In this document: positions 34,938 through 42,948 of the stretch, one piece after another | Layout of the letters: each line of letters starts with the position of its first letter | How positions within the stretch are numbered: the first letter of the stretch is position 1 | Source of the DNA: Candidatus Fermentibacterota bacterium | Lineage (GTDB): Bacteria > Fermentibacterota > Fermentibacteria > Fermentibacterales > Fermentibacteraceae | DNA length: 64,000 nucleotides | Assembly: GCA_002748705.1 (NCBI GenBank) | Contig: PDSZ01000035.1 | Location: forward strand, 1-64,000 | Reading direction: 5' to 3' | Translations under genes and position numbers: made by a program | Notes under the pieces: model-generated | Seen by the model: only the letters and a program-made list of their open reading frames with translations | Databases searched by the model: none | Told to the model about the DNA's origin: nothing

Positions 34938-35332
34938 AGCATGGTAAGATTGGTGAGTTCCGGATGGTCATTGTATCTCTCTGCTTTGGCAGGAGGTCAA
35001 TACGAAGGTCACCTCTATTGTCCGCAATACTCTGAAGCGATGGCTCGTCCATGGTGATGAACTCTGCCATCATCTCAAAATGCTGTTTTCTGGTATCAAA
35101 TCTCTCCCGGACTCTGGCTGATTGCTTCATATCAATATCTTTTTGCTTTACCGCTCTCTTAAGCATTCTTCCAAGGGATCTTGATCGTTGCGTCACCTGG
35201 TACTTGTATCGCTTGCTTAGGGCAAGCTCAAGAGCTACTTTCTCAGTTAGTTTATCCTGTTTGCATAATTTGAGTACGCATACTATCATATGGTCGTAAA
35301 ATGGAAATACAAATGCCATATAAGGAGCTAAT
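34938..35332 (-). other. Unassigned minus-strand open frame between the repeat and the ATPase
   Basis: A minus-strand frame (35319 to 34840) runs through this segment into repeat copy 1. The part outside the repeat reads KLTEKVALELALSKRYKYQV, RSRSLGRMLKRAVKQK and FITMDEPSLQSIADNRG. It looks like real, charged helical protein sequence, but I cannot name it. Because it runs into the repeat, its present end is not original; it is probably a truncated gene carried in with the insert. Confidence 0.4.
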
Positions 35333-36499
35333 ATGGAATTAGCATCCCGATTCCTGGAGGATGTTCCAGGAGAAAGCTATTTCCTCTTTGGGGCAAGGGG
35401 TACAGGCAAGTCAACCTGGTGCCTGAGAGAACTTGAAGGATCGAAAAGGATCGATCTCCTTTCTCCCGATGTTATGCGATTCTACTCTGCAAAACCGGAA
35501 CGTCTCAGGGAATACACCCTGGGACAACCTGCAGGAACCACAATAGTTATTGATGAGGTTCAGAAAGTTCCTGAACTGCTTTCAGTTGTTCATGAACTCA
35601 TCGAAATGAAGCAGAACTACAGATTCGTGATGACCGGATCGAGCTCCCGAAAGCTGAAGCGTTCCGGTGTCGATCTGCTTGCCGGTAGAGCTCTGTTGCG
35701 AACCATGTGTCCATTCATGGCAGCTGAGATAAAGGACCTTTTCACTCTGGACAGGGCTCTTGCTCAGGGGATGATCCCTGTTGTCTGGGATTCGGACTAC
35801 CCGCTGGAAGTTCTTAAAAGCTATGTGAGTATTTATCTCAGAGAAGAAGTGATGATGGAAGGGTTGATCAGGGATCTTGGCGGGTTCAGCAGGTTCCTTG
35901 AAGCAGTGTCATTCTCTCACGGAGCGATACTGAACATCAGTAATGTTGCAAGAGAGTGCAGTGTACAGCGGAAAACAGTGGAAGGCTACATTGGCATTCT
36001 CGAGGACCTGCTGCTCGCTTCAAGGGTTCCGGTTTTCGGAAGAAGGAGTAAACGGGCTGTAGTAGCTCATCCTAAGTTTTACTACTTCGATACCGGCGTG
36101 TTCAGAAGCCTCAGGCCCAAAGGGCCGCTGGACAGACCTGAGGAAAGAAACGGGGCTGCGCTGGAAGGGCTTGTTTACCAGCATTTGAGGGCCTGGCTTG
36201 AATATGGAGCTGGTGATGCGCGTCTGTTTTACTGGAGAACCAAAGCAGGAACAGAGGTCGATTTCGTCCTCTATGGCAAGGAGTGTTTCTGGGCGGTTGA
36301 AGTCAAGAATGCAGCAGAGATAAGGAAGAAGGACCTAAGGCCTCTCCGAACTTTCATGGAAGATTACCCCGAAAGCAGAGGATTGCTCCTTTACAGGGGG
36401 ACTTCCCGATTACTGATAGACGATGTTCTGTGCCTTCCGGTTGAGGACTTCCTGAAGGATCTGGTTCCGGGAAAATGCTTGTTAAGAACTTCTAACTAA
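35333..36499 (+). CDS. AAA ATPase with C-terminal DUF4143 (nuclease-fold) domain
   Basis: 388 aa. Walker A GARGTGKST (residues 20-28), Walker B TIVIDEVQKVPEL (near 71), sensor MTGSSSRKLK, then a DUF4143 domain: RECSVQRKTVEGYIGILEDL winged helix near 208, YYFDTG near 246, and a restriction-like core (EGLVYQHL, YWRTKAGTEVDFVLYG, AVEVKNA; E...D...ExK). The family is abundant and patchy among bacteria and archaea, often horizontally moved. Function is unknown; defence or toxin-like roles have been suggested. Ribosome site AAGGAG 7 bases before the ATG. It is framed by 366-bp repeats. Confidence 0.85.
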   Translation: MELASRFLEDVPGESYFLFGARGTGKSTWCLRELEGSKRIDLLSPDVMRFYSAKPERLREYTLGQPAGTTIVIDEVQKVPELLSVVHELIEMKQNYRFVMTGSSSRKLKRSGVDLLAGRALLRTMCPFMAAEIKDLFTLDRALAQGMIPVVWDSDYPLEVLKSYVSIYLREEVMMEGLIRDLGGFSRFLEAVSFSHGAILNISNVARECSVQRKTVEGYIGILEDLLLASRVPVFGRRSKRAVVAHPKFYYFDTGVFRSLRPKGPLDRPEERNGAALEGLVYQHLRAWLEYGAGDARLFYWRTKAGTEVDFVLYGKECFWAVEVKNAAEIRKKDLRPLRTFMEDYPESRGLLLYRGTSRLLIDDVLCLPVEDFLKDLVPGKCLLRTSN

Positions 36500-36755
36500 A
36501 GTGTTATGGGAGTGTGTATTGACCGGTTGGGGTGTCAAAAGATTTGGAAAAGCCAGCCGGTGATAGGGTTCAAGCGAAGCATGCTCCCCGCCAGCAATCC
36601 GAATGACGAATTCGTCTCTTCTAAGGGGGTTGGTCAATCTGGAGGAGCACACAGGATTTCCCCAAAGGAGCCAGCTTCGCATGCATCTATCGAGTAAGTA
36701 ACCAATCCTCCATGGTTCTCAGGGGAGATTCAGTGCTTGAATCAGGTAACAGGGT
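36500..36755. other. Non-coding segment downstream of the ATPase
   Basis: No gene found. The segment may be the tail of the imported piece. Searching the genome for further copies of 36506-36750 would show whether it is an element end. Confidence 0.3.
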
Positions 36756-37120
36756 TCACATAATTACACACGCAGGAAATATTTTCAGCATTGCTGAGAT
36801 ACTGAACAGCTCCAGGCCTTCAATTGAAGCATCTGCACCCTGACCCTGGAACGCTTCGCTGAAACCTTCGGAAAGGTACGCCGGACCTGAGGCCCAAACC
36901 TGCCCGGGAGCGTGCCACCCTTGAAGGACACTTTCCAGACCTTTGCCTGTATACAGCACACGGCATTTCTGCGCATTGGCCAAGAAGAAACGCTGCTCTC
37001 CTGTGAGATCGTTCTTTACCACCGAAGGACTTTTATTCAGTGAGAGCTGGTAAGCATCGTATGCAACCCTTATTCCCATTGCGTCGGCGATGTTTTCGTT
37101 GAACATGTACTCGCAGTCCA
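36756..37120 (-). pseudogene. Truncated M13-family (neprilysin/PepO) peptidase, C-terminal fragment
   Basis: Minus strand. EYMFNENIADAMGIRVAYDA matches the 'ge.tl.ENiaD..G...Ay.Ay' block of M13 zinc peptidases, followed by LTGEQRFFLANAQKCR (family form 'tg.QrFFl.yAq.wr') and HAPGQVWASGPAYLSEGFSE (family 'HaP...R.ng...n...F..aF'). The whole catalytic domain with HExxH is missing. The sequence is cut at 37120, the exact edge of repeat copy 2. Cannot make an active enzyme. Confidence 0.7.
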
Positions 37121-37481
37121 GTTCTGCGTCAGGCCTGTGACAGTAATGGGTTCCATACAGGACGGTCTTGCAGGAGACAGTTCTCTGCTGTTGTTGAAGA
37201 GCATGCTGGATAGCTTTGCTGCACTTGCTTTTGCCAGTGTGATGGGCATGGGGGTTACAGCTTCTGCCCTTTTGGTGCTGGTTTTTCAGGGCGCTCTTAC
37301 TCTGGGAGCCGCAGGTTTAAGCAATGTTCTTACCGCTCCCATGGTCACCGAGCTTTCCGCATCAGGAGGAGTTATCATCTTGGCCATCTCGGTTCATATG
37401 CTGGGGTTGAAGAAGCTTCCCCTTGCGAACTATCTGCCGGCTCTTTTCATTGCTCCTCTGATTGTCCGGCTTGCCGGTTGA
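37121..37481 (+). pseudogene. Duplicated 3' fragment of the DUF554 gene
   Basis: Encodes the last ~120 residues of DUF554 (VTVMGSIQDGLAGDSSLLLL to FIAPLIVRLAG) without the first half or any start signal. Of the eight differences from the intact copy, six change amino acids (G to R and M to V at the front, then G to S, F to L, S to P, A to S), which fits relaxed selection. Confidence 0.8.
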
Positions 37482-37486
37482 ACTGC
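37121..37486 (+). repeat. Direct repeat, copy 2
   Basis: Partner of 34572-34937: same length, eight substitutions, no gaps. Its left edge joins the cut M13 peptidase fragment, its right edge joins the DNA leading to the PASTA gene. Confidence 0.92.
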
Positions 37487-37548
37487 GGTTGCAGAACAGG
37501 GGTTCCATAGGTATTTATTGACAGGTATTCAACAGGAAGAGAGTTTGG

Positions 37549-38316
37549 TTGAACAGAACAGCCTTTTTCATCATTCTGCTTGTTGCGGGAGCCCTCCTGG
37601 GGTTCCTCTCCGGTTCATTCACAGCGCCTCTGGTCTTTGAAACTCCAGTCTTCCTTTCATCAATGGGTTCATCTGCGGCGCCGGTTACTGTTCCTGATGT
37701 GACAGGTCTCACCAGGCCGGAAGCCCAGAGTCTTATTGAAAGCGGCAACCTTGTTCTTGCCGGTCAGTGGAGTGAGTACGGCAATTTCGAGACAATGGGG
37801 CTTGTGATCAGGCAGGATCCCGTTCCAGGCACTCAGGTTCCACAGGGAGCCCCGGTGAACATTTTCTGGAATGTTGGTCCTCTGTTCAGACCGTTTTATC
37901 CAGATTCACTCACAGGTTTATCTGCTTCCAGAGCTGAAGAAAAGATAGCTGACTGGCAGCTCTATTCTGCAGGAAGAACCAGAATTCCCCATCCCTCAAT
38001 ACCACAGGGCAGTGTTATCGCAGTTGCGCCTGTGTTCACAGACAGTATTTCTGTCCGCAGACCCATAAGACTTCTTGTATCAGCAGGATGGGATGGCGTA
38101 CCGGTGCTGGTGGGCCTGTCAGTGGCAGATGCTGACAGTATTGCAGCGCTTAGTAATCTGGTAATGGTGATAGCAGAGGAACGACATATTTCCGATGTGC
38201 TTAAACAGGGAACTGTTCTGGAGCAGTCTCCTCCATCAGGCGCGAACTGCGCAAGGGGCGATACTGTTTCAGTTGTAACCGGTGCAATAGGATCAGGAGA
38301 ATGGGGAACATGGTAA
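37549..38316 (+). CDS. PASTA-domain protein with N-terminal membrane anchor
   Basis: 255 aa. Transmembrane segment at residues 5-24, then three PASTA-like units: VTVPDVTGLTRPEAQSLIES (near residue 46), FRPFYPDSLTGLSASRAEEK (near 112), VPVLVGLSVADADSIAALSN (near 184). PASTA units sense muropeptides in Ser/Thr kinases and PBPs, but no kinase or transpeptidase domain is present. TTG start with AGGAAGAGAG upstream. It overlaps rpe by 16 bases, which ties it to the rpe transcription unit; a similar PASTA-rpe neighbourhood is known in other bacteria. Confidence 0.8.
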   Translation: MNRTAFFIILLVAGALLGFLSGSFTAPLVFETPVFLSSMGSSAAPVTVPDVTGLTRPEAQSLIESGNLVLAGQWSEYGNFETMGLVIRQDPVPGTQVPQGAPVNIFWNVGPLFRPFYPDSLTGLSASRAEEKIADWQLYSAGRTRIPHPSIPQGSVIAVAPVFTDSISVRRPIRLLVSAGWDGVPVLVGLSVADADSIAALSNLVMVIAEERHISDVLKQGTVLEQSPPSGANCARGDTVSVVTGAIGSGEWGTW

Positions 38317-38966
38317 AGATAGCCCCTTCGCTTCTGGGGTGCGACCACGGAGATCTCCTGGAGTCTGCCTTGAGAATGGAAAAAGCCGGCGCAGACTGGA
38401 TACATCTTGATGTAATGGACGGTGTATTCGTTCCTGTGCTGACTTTTGGAGCAGGAGTTGCAGCCTCCATATGCAGTGGAGTTTCCATACCTGTTGACGC
38501 GCACCTGATGGTTGAGAATCCCGGTACTCTGATTGAGAGTTTTGCGAAAGCAGGATGCAGGTATATCACAGTTCACCCTGAGAGTTCTGAACGGCATCTT
38601 CACAGGCTTCTGGAAAAAATAAAGAAGCTTGGATGCGGTTCAGGCCTTGCTCTGAATCCTGCCACTTCTCCGGAAACTGTCCGGTGGGTTGCGCCTCTTC
38701 TTGATCTGGTGCTGGTTATGTCGGTAAATCCAGGCTACGGAGGTCAGAAGCACATAGTTCAGTCTGCTGAAAAGATTAAAAAGATTCGAATGATTCTTGA
38801 TTCCTGCGACAGGCACGAAGCACTCATTTCAGTTGATGGAGGAGTAAACGGCGCCAATGCAGAAAAACTCATAAGAGCCGGAGCTGATGTGCTGGTAAGC
38901 GGTTCTTACATTACATCTTCTGATAATCCTTCTGAAGCTGTCAGAACCTTGAAAGGGGATTCATGA
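38301..38966 (+). CDS. rpe: Ribulose-phosphate 3-epimerase
   Basis: TIM-barrel epimerase of the pentose phosphate pathway. Signatures: IAPSLLGCDHGDL (Ser, Asp/His), HLDVMDGVFVP (metal His and catalytic Asp, near residue 35), DAHLMVENP (near 66), VMSVNPGYGGQ (near 140), SVDGGVN (second catalytic Asp, near 177). 221 aa, the normal length. The ATG has AGGAG ahead and lies within the end of the PASTA gene. Confidence 0.93.
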   Translation: MGNMVKIAPSLLGCDHGDLLESALRMEKAGADWIHLDVMDGVFVPVLTFGAGVAASICSGVSIPVDAHLMVENPGTLIESFAKAGCRYITVHPESSERHLHRLLEKIKKLGCGSGLALNPATSPETVRWVAPLLDLVLVMSVNPGYGGQKHIVQSAEKIKKIRMILDSCDRHEALISVDGGVNGANAEKLIRAGADVLVSGSYITSSDNPSEAVRTLKGDS

Positions 38967-39292
38967 TGAAATTGCTTATTCTTGCTTCAATTCTTTTTCT
39001 GATAGCCTGCGGTACTTCCAGTTCGGCCATTGATTCTTTTGAAGAGGATGAGCTTCAGATGATGAGAGACAGGCTTAATAATAATGCCTGCAGAATAAAC
39101 AGAGAGAATCTGATCTTCAATCTGGAAAGTATAGAATACGAACAGGATACAACCTTTGCGGAACTGCCTCTTGATCTGTTTGCAGACAGTCTCTACTGCT
39201 GCAGCCAGACCGGTGAGGCCTACAAACTGTTCATTGACGGCGGTCACCGATATATCGAATGCCCTTCAGGACACGGAAATACAGAGTTCTGA
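38963..39292 (+). CDS. Small lipoprotein, unknown function
   Basis: 109 aa: lipobox LIAC (Cys16), then a DELQMMRDRLNNNACRINRE helix and the paired cysteines in LYCCSQTGEAYKLF and YIECPSGH. The arrangement (start helix, then a short beta segment with CC...C) resembles the small zinc-ribbon-like 'sequence-read' domain seen at the end of secreted pilin-like proteins; the same ...CPNH pattern occurs in the unknown protein at 2604-3560. Overlaps rpe at ATGA. Confidence 0.6.
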   Translation: MMKLLILASILFLIACGTSSSAIDSFEEDELQMMRDRLNNNACRINRENLIFNLESIEYEQDTTFAELPLDLFADSLYCCSQTGEAYKLFIDGGHRYIECPSGHGNTEF

Positions 39293-39296
39293 GCAG

Positions 39297-39324
39297 TTGA
39301 CAACCCCTCCGGCAAGTTTATAAT
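39297..39324 (+). promoter_or_regulatory. Consensus sigma-70 promoter of the ffh-rpsP operon
   Basis: TTGACA (39297-39302), 16 bases, TATAAT (39319-39324): both hexamers perfect. Transcription would begin near 39331, leaving a ~75-nt leader before ffh. It is the best promoter in the window. Confidence 0.8.
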
Positions 39325-39404
39325 ACTTGACACTGCAGGGGGCTTAGTGCGTCCTGCCGACATAGTGTAACGGGCTTGAACAGCTGTTTATTGGGGGTAT
39401 TTCT

Positions 39405-40718
39405 TTGTTTGACAAGCTCTCAGAACGACTGGGTGATGCTTTCAAGAACCTCACCGGTCGCGGAGTTTTGACACAAAACAACATAAAAGATGCCATGAGG
39501 GAGGTCAGAAGGGCCCTTCTGGAAGCTGATGTGAACTTCAAGGTTGCGAAGAAATTCGTTGCTGAAGTTTCAGAAAAGGCTTCCGGTGAAAAGGTTCTCA
39601 GAAGCCTTACTCCCGGGCAGCAGGTTATCAAGATTGTCAACGATCAGATAATAGAGCTGCTTGGCAGTACTCCATCATCACTTGAGTTTTCAGGGCGTTC
39701 TCCTCATGTCATTCTGCTCCTTGGTCTTCAGGGATCAGGTAAAACCACCACTGCTGCCAGGCTTGCCTGGATGCTTCAGAAGAAGCAGAGCAGAAGATGT
39801 ATGTTGGTTGCTGCAGATCTTCAGCGTCCTGCGGCTGTAGATCAGCTGGAAATTATGGCTGGTAAGGCTGGAGCTTCCTTTTACTGTGACAGGAATCAGA
39901 AAGACCCTGCAGTTGTGGTGAAGGAGGCAATACACCAGGCATCGCTTCAGTACAACGATGTGGTAATTGTTGATACTGCCGGCCGTCTGCACATTGATGA
40001 AGCACTGATGACTGAACTGAGAAAGATTAAGGAAGTTTCTTCACCTGACGAGTCCCTGCTTGTTCTTGACGGTCTTTCAGGTCAGGACGCAGTGAATGTT
40101 GCCGTTGAGTTTAATGAGCAGATAGGCTTTACCGGCTCGGTGCTCACAAAGATGGACGGTGATTCCCGGGGTGGAGCGGCTCTTTCTTTCAGGGCTGTTA
40201 CAGGCAAGCCGATAAAGTTCATAGGCATCGGTGAGGATGTCAGAGGCCTTGAGGTATTCGATCCGTCAAGGATGGCAGGCAGAATACTGGGAATGGGCGA
40301 TATCGTCGGACTGGCTGAAAAGGCCCAGGAAATGTTCGACGAGAAAGAAGCGGTAAAGCTTCAGAAAAAACTTCGCACCAATTCTTTTGACCTTGAAGAT
40401 TTCAGAAAGGAGCTGGGCAAAATCAGAAAGATGGGTTCGCTGAACGAACTCATTGCTATGCTGCCTAAGGGTATGCGCCCGGCAGGTGTTAGCATCGAAC
40501 AGTCCCAGTTCACTAAAATGGAAGCTCTTATTAATTCCATGACAGTGAAAGAGCGAAGAAAACCGGAAATAATAAATGGAAGCAGAAGAAAAAGAATAGC
40601 AAGAGGAAGCGGAACTACAGTTCAGGATGTAAACAGGCTTCTCAAAGAATACAGAACCATGAAGAAAATGATGAAACAGATGCGCAGAAAGAGGGGCATG
40701 GCCGGTCTCTTCGGCTAA
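39405..40718 (+). CDS. ffh: Signal recognition particle protein Ffh (SRP54)
   Basis: GTPase that targets membrane proteins cotranslationally. NG domain: [14 protein letters not shown] (G1, near residue 108), DTAGRLH (G3, near 190), [12 protein letters not shown] (G4 region, near 247). M domain: a Met-rich C-terminus with [20 protein letters not shown] (SRP RNA-binding) and [13 protein letters not shown]. 437 aa, the usual length. TTG start with GGGGG ahead. First gene of the operon ffh-rpsP-khpA-rimM-trmD-rplS-rnhB. Confidence 0.95.
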   Translation: MFDKLSERLGDAFKNLTGRGVLTQNNIKDAMREVRRALLEADVNFKVAKKFVAEVSEKASGEKVLRSLTPGQQVIKIVNDQIIELLGSTPSSLEFSGRSPHVILLLGLQGSGKTTTAARLAWMLQKKQSRRCMLVAADLQRPAAVDQLEIMAGKAGASFYCDRNQKDPAVVVKEAIHQASLQYNDVVIVDTAGRLHIDEALMTELRKIKEVSSPDESLLVLDGLSGQDAVNVAVEFNEQIGFTGSVLTKMDGDSRGGAALSFRAVTGKPIKFIGIGEDVRGLEVFDPSRMAGRILGMGDIVGLAEKAQEMFDEKEAVKLQKKLRTNSFDLEDFRKELGKIRKMGSLNELIAMLPKGMRPAGVSIEQSQFTKMEALINSMTVKERRKPEIINGSRRKRIARGSGTTVQDVNRLLKEYRTMKKMMKQMRRKRGMAGLFG

Positions 40719-40747
40719 GTCTCCATGCGCGGAACAGGAGGAAACGA

Positions 40748-41068
40748 TTGGTCAAGATAAGACTGAGAAGAATGGGGAGTGCCAAGACTCCTTTTTACAG
40801 AATAGTTGCTGCAGACGCCAGAAAAGCAAGAGGCGGAAGCTTCATTGAGATACTTGGATACTATGATCCCCTGCGCAAGCCGCTGGAACTCAAGGTTGAC
40901 GAAGGCAAGGTATTCAAATGGCTGGGCCACGGTGCACAGCTCACCGACACCATGAAGAGTCTTCTCAGAAAAAGCGGAACTATGGCGAAGTGGAACCGCA
41001 TTCTTCAGGGTGAGGAAGGTATTGAGCCTGAGACCGTATTCCTGAAGGGCGAGAGCAGGAACAGTTAG
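40748..41068 (+). CDS. rpsP: 30S ribosomal protein S16
   Basis: 106 aa. [20 protein letters not shown] (start), [15 protein letters not shown] and [10 protein letters not shown] are diagnostic of S16, which helps assemble the 30S body. Starts with TTG, 6 bases after GGAGG, a rare choice for a ribosomal protein gene. About 25 residues longer at the C-terminus than the shortest homologues. Confidence 0.95.
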   Translation: MVKIRLRRMGSAKTPFYRIVAADARKARGGSFIEILGYYDPLRKPLELKVDEGKVFKWLGHGAQLTDTMKSLLRKSGTMAKWNRILQGEEGIEPETVFLKGESRNS

Positions 41069-41106
41069 AGGTACGAAGACCAGCAACCGCACAACCGGAG
41101 GTTAAG

Positions 41107-41337
41107 ATGAAAGAACTCGTTGAACACATGGCCCGTATTCTGGTTGAGAATCCTGACAGTGTTTCTGTTGAGGAAGTCACCCGGGAAGACATGACAGTTT
41201 ACGAGCTCAGGGTCGAAGAAGCTGATCTCGGCCGGGTTATCGGCAAAGAAGGCAGAATAGCCAAGGCTATGCGCATGATCATCCGTTCCGCTGCTGCGAA
41301 AAAGGGAGAGAAAGCCACTATTGAAATAGTGGACTAG
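41107..41337 (+). CDS. khpA: KH-domain RNA-binding protein KhpA
   Basis: 76 aa, one KH domain with GRVIGKEGRIAKAMR (the GxxG loop, residues 46-60), preceded by a short helix (KELVEHMARILVENPDSV). Member of the KhpA/YlqC family, which always sits between rpsP and rimM and binds many RNAs. ATG with GGAGG ahead. Confidence 0.92.
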   Translation: MKELVEHMARILVENPDSVSVEEVTREDMTVYELRVEEADLGRVIGKEGRIAKAMRMIIRSAAAKKGEKATIEIVD

Positions 41338-41343
41338 CGCATT

Positions 41344-41838
41344 ATGAAGAAGATGGTAGACTACGGATACATAGAGAGAACCCACGGGCTGAAGGGCAGG
41401 CTGATAATCAGGCTTTTTGTTCTCGGGCCTGCGGTTCCTCTGGAAGCGGGAACTGTACTTGTGGCCGGTGATCGCAAACTTACGGTAACCAGGTCGCGGA
41501 AAAGGGATAATCAGCGTATTACATTGGACTGCTCAGAGTTAAGAAGTGTTGAAGAGGCAGATGCCCTTCGCGGCGCTTCTGTTTCTGTTGCAGAATCCTC
41601 TGTGCTCAGAGACGGTTTTCCTGTTCCCGTTTACAGCTTTGAGGGTTTTACCATCTGCTCCGGCGAGAAAAGCTATTCGATTCGGAAGGTTGAGTTCAAC
41701 AGCTCCAATCCTCAGCTGATTGTTCAGGGTGAAGATAGCAGCTTTCCTGTCCCTGTGAACATGGCAATGTCAGGGGAGATTAATATGGAGAAGCGCACTA
41801 TAACACTGCAGCTTCCTGAAGGCATGGAGGAGCTATAG
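41344..41838 (+). CDS. rimM: Ribosome maturation factor RimM
   Basis: 164 aa; binds S19 and helps 30S head maturation. The start YGYIERTHGLKGRLIIR is typical (vG.i.g.hGlkGevrv). The remaining PRC-barrel half is divergent (DGFPVPVYSF ... PVPVNMAMSGEINMEKRTI), recognised mainly from position between khpA and trmD. Confidence 0.85.
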   Translation: MKKMVDYGYIERTHGLKGRLIIRLFVLGPAVPLEAGTVLVAGDRKLTVTRSRKRDNQRITLDCSELRSVEEADALRGASVSVAESSVLRDGFPVPVYSFEGFTICSGEKSYSIRKVEFNSSNPQLIVQGEDSSFPVPVNMAMSGEINMEKRTITLQLPEGMEEL

Positions 41839-41852
41839 AACCGGCACTCCAG

Positions 41853-42599
41853 GTGGCGGTGGCCGCTGTTTTTCCTGAACTTTTCACCACCTTCCTTGAG
41901 ACAGGGGTGACTGGAAGGGGAATAAGCAGAGGGCTGGCAACTGTGGATCTTCTGAGCATAAGGGATCACCCTGTGGACAGAAGAGGTTCTGTTGACGATT
42001 ACCAGTTCGGCGGTGGCGCCGGAATGATACTGAGACCTGAGCCTCTCTTTGACACTCTTGAAACAGTGGCGTGGAGAGAAGGGGCAAGAGTAGCCCTTAT
42101 GACCCCTCAGGGCAGACAGCTTGATACAGATTATGCCAGGGAACTGGCCGGTTGCAGAAAGCTGATAATCTTCTGTGGAAGGTATGGAGGGGTTGATGAG
42201 AGATTCCGTTCCCAGGCGGTAACAGATGAAATCTGCGTGGGAGAAGCGGTGGTATCAGGTGGAGAGATACCGGCAATGTATCTTTTGGAAGCTGTTTTCA
42301 GATGGCTTCCCGGAGTTCTGGGAAGGCTGGAATCGGCAAGGAGCGACAGCTTTGCCACAGGGCTTCTGGACTATCCCCGATACACAAGACCGGCGGAATA
42401 CAGAGGAATGAAGGTTCCCGAAGAACTTGTTTCAGGGAATCATGCACTGGTAGCAGATTGGCGTTTCAGGCAGGCTCTTGAGAAAACCCGAAGAGTCAGA
42501 CCTGATCTGCTTGAAGAAAATGATGTTGAAACGATGAGAAAAAGGTTCGTGGAAACAATGAAGGAAGCGGACCGTGCAAAGGAGCAGGACAATGGATGA
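41853..42599 (+). CDS. trmD: tRNA (guanine-N1)-methyltransferase
   Basis: 248 aa; methylates G37 of tRNAs. Knot motifs: [15 protein letters not shown] (near residue 52), [13 protein letters not shown] (near 107), [20 protein letters not shown] (near 126), then [14 protein letters not shown] (near 171). All SAM and tRNA residues of the family are present. GTG start without a good ribosome site, 15 bases after rimM. Overlaps rplS by 8 bases. Confidence 0.94.
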   Translation: MAVAAVFPELFTTFLETGVTGRGISRGLATVDLLSIRDHPVDRRGSVDDYQFGGGAGMILRPEPLFDTLETVAWREGARVALMTPQGRQLDTDYARELAGCRKLIIFCGRYGGVDERFRSQAVTDEICVGEAVVSGGEIPAMYLLEAVFRWLPGVLGRLESARSDSFATGLLDYPRYTRPAEYRGMKVPEELVSGNHALVADWRFRQALEKTRRVRPDLLEENDVETMRKRFVETMKEADRAKEQDNG

Positions 42600-42948
42600 A
42601 CTGCTGAGAAGTGTAGGACAGGGGCAGCTTAAAACTGATATCCCTGAGTTTGGGGCAGGTGACACAGTCAGAGTCCACTATCAGGTCATCGAAGGTGACA
42701 AGGTAAGGATTCAGGTTTTTGAAGGTGTGGTTATTGCCCGCAGAGGCGGCGGTATTGATGAAACATTCATCGTACGGAAAGTCTCCAGCGGTGTAGGCGT
42801 GGAGAGAATTTTCCCTCTTCACTCAATAAGAATCGACCGTATCGAGGTTGCCAGACGAGGAAGGGTCCGAAGAAGCAAGCTCTTCTACCTGAGAAAGAAA
42901 ACCGGTCGTTCCGCAAGAATAAGAGAACGAAGAACCTTCGAAAAGTAA
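42592..42948 (+). CDS. rplS: 50S ribosomal protein L19
   Basis: 118 aa from ATG 42592 (AAAGGAG 7 bases ahead); an in-frame GTG at 42574 is unlikely. Family blocks: [57 protein letters not shown]19 sits at the 30S-50S interface. Confidence 0.95.
   Translation: MDELLRSVGQGQLKTDIPEFGAGDTVRVHYQVIEGDKVRIQVFEGVVIARRGGGIDETFIVRKVSSGVGVERIFPLHSIRIDRIEVARRGRVRRSKLFYLRKKTGRSARIRERRTFEK

Noticed and set aside
34840..35319. A 159-aa minus-strand protein gene
   Set aside because: Its last third is the antisense of the DUF554 repeat; only the outer part could be real protein and it is listed as an unassigned fragment.
35333..36499. Calling the repeat-flanked ATPase region an insertion sequence or composite transposon
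   Set aside because: No transposase or terminal inverted repeats are visible, and the flanking repeats are chromosomal gene sequence, so recombination or duplication is more likely.
39325..39404. Possible SRP RNA gene in the ffh leader
   Set aside because: The conserved SRP RNA apical loop and GGAAGxAGC-type segment are not present; the region is too short.
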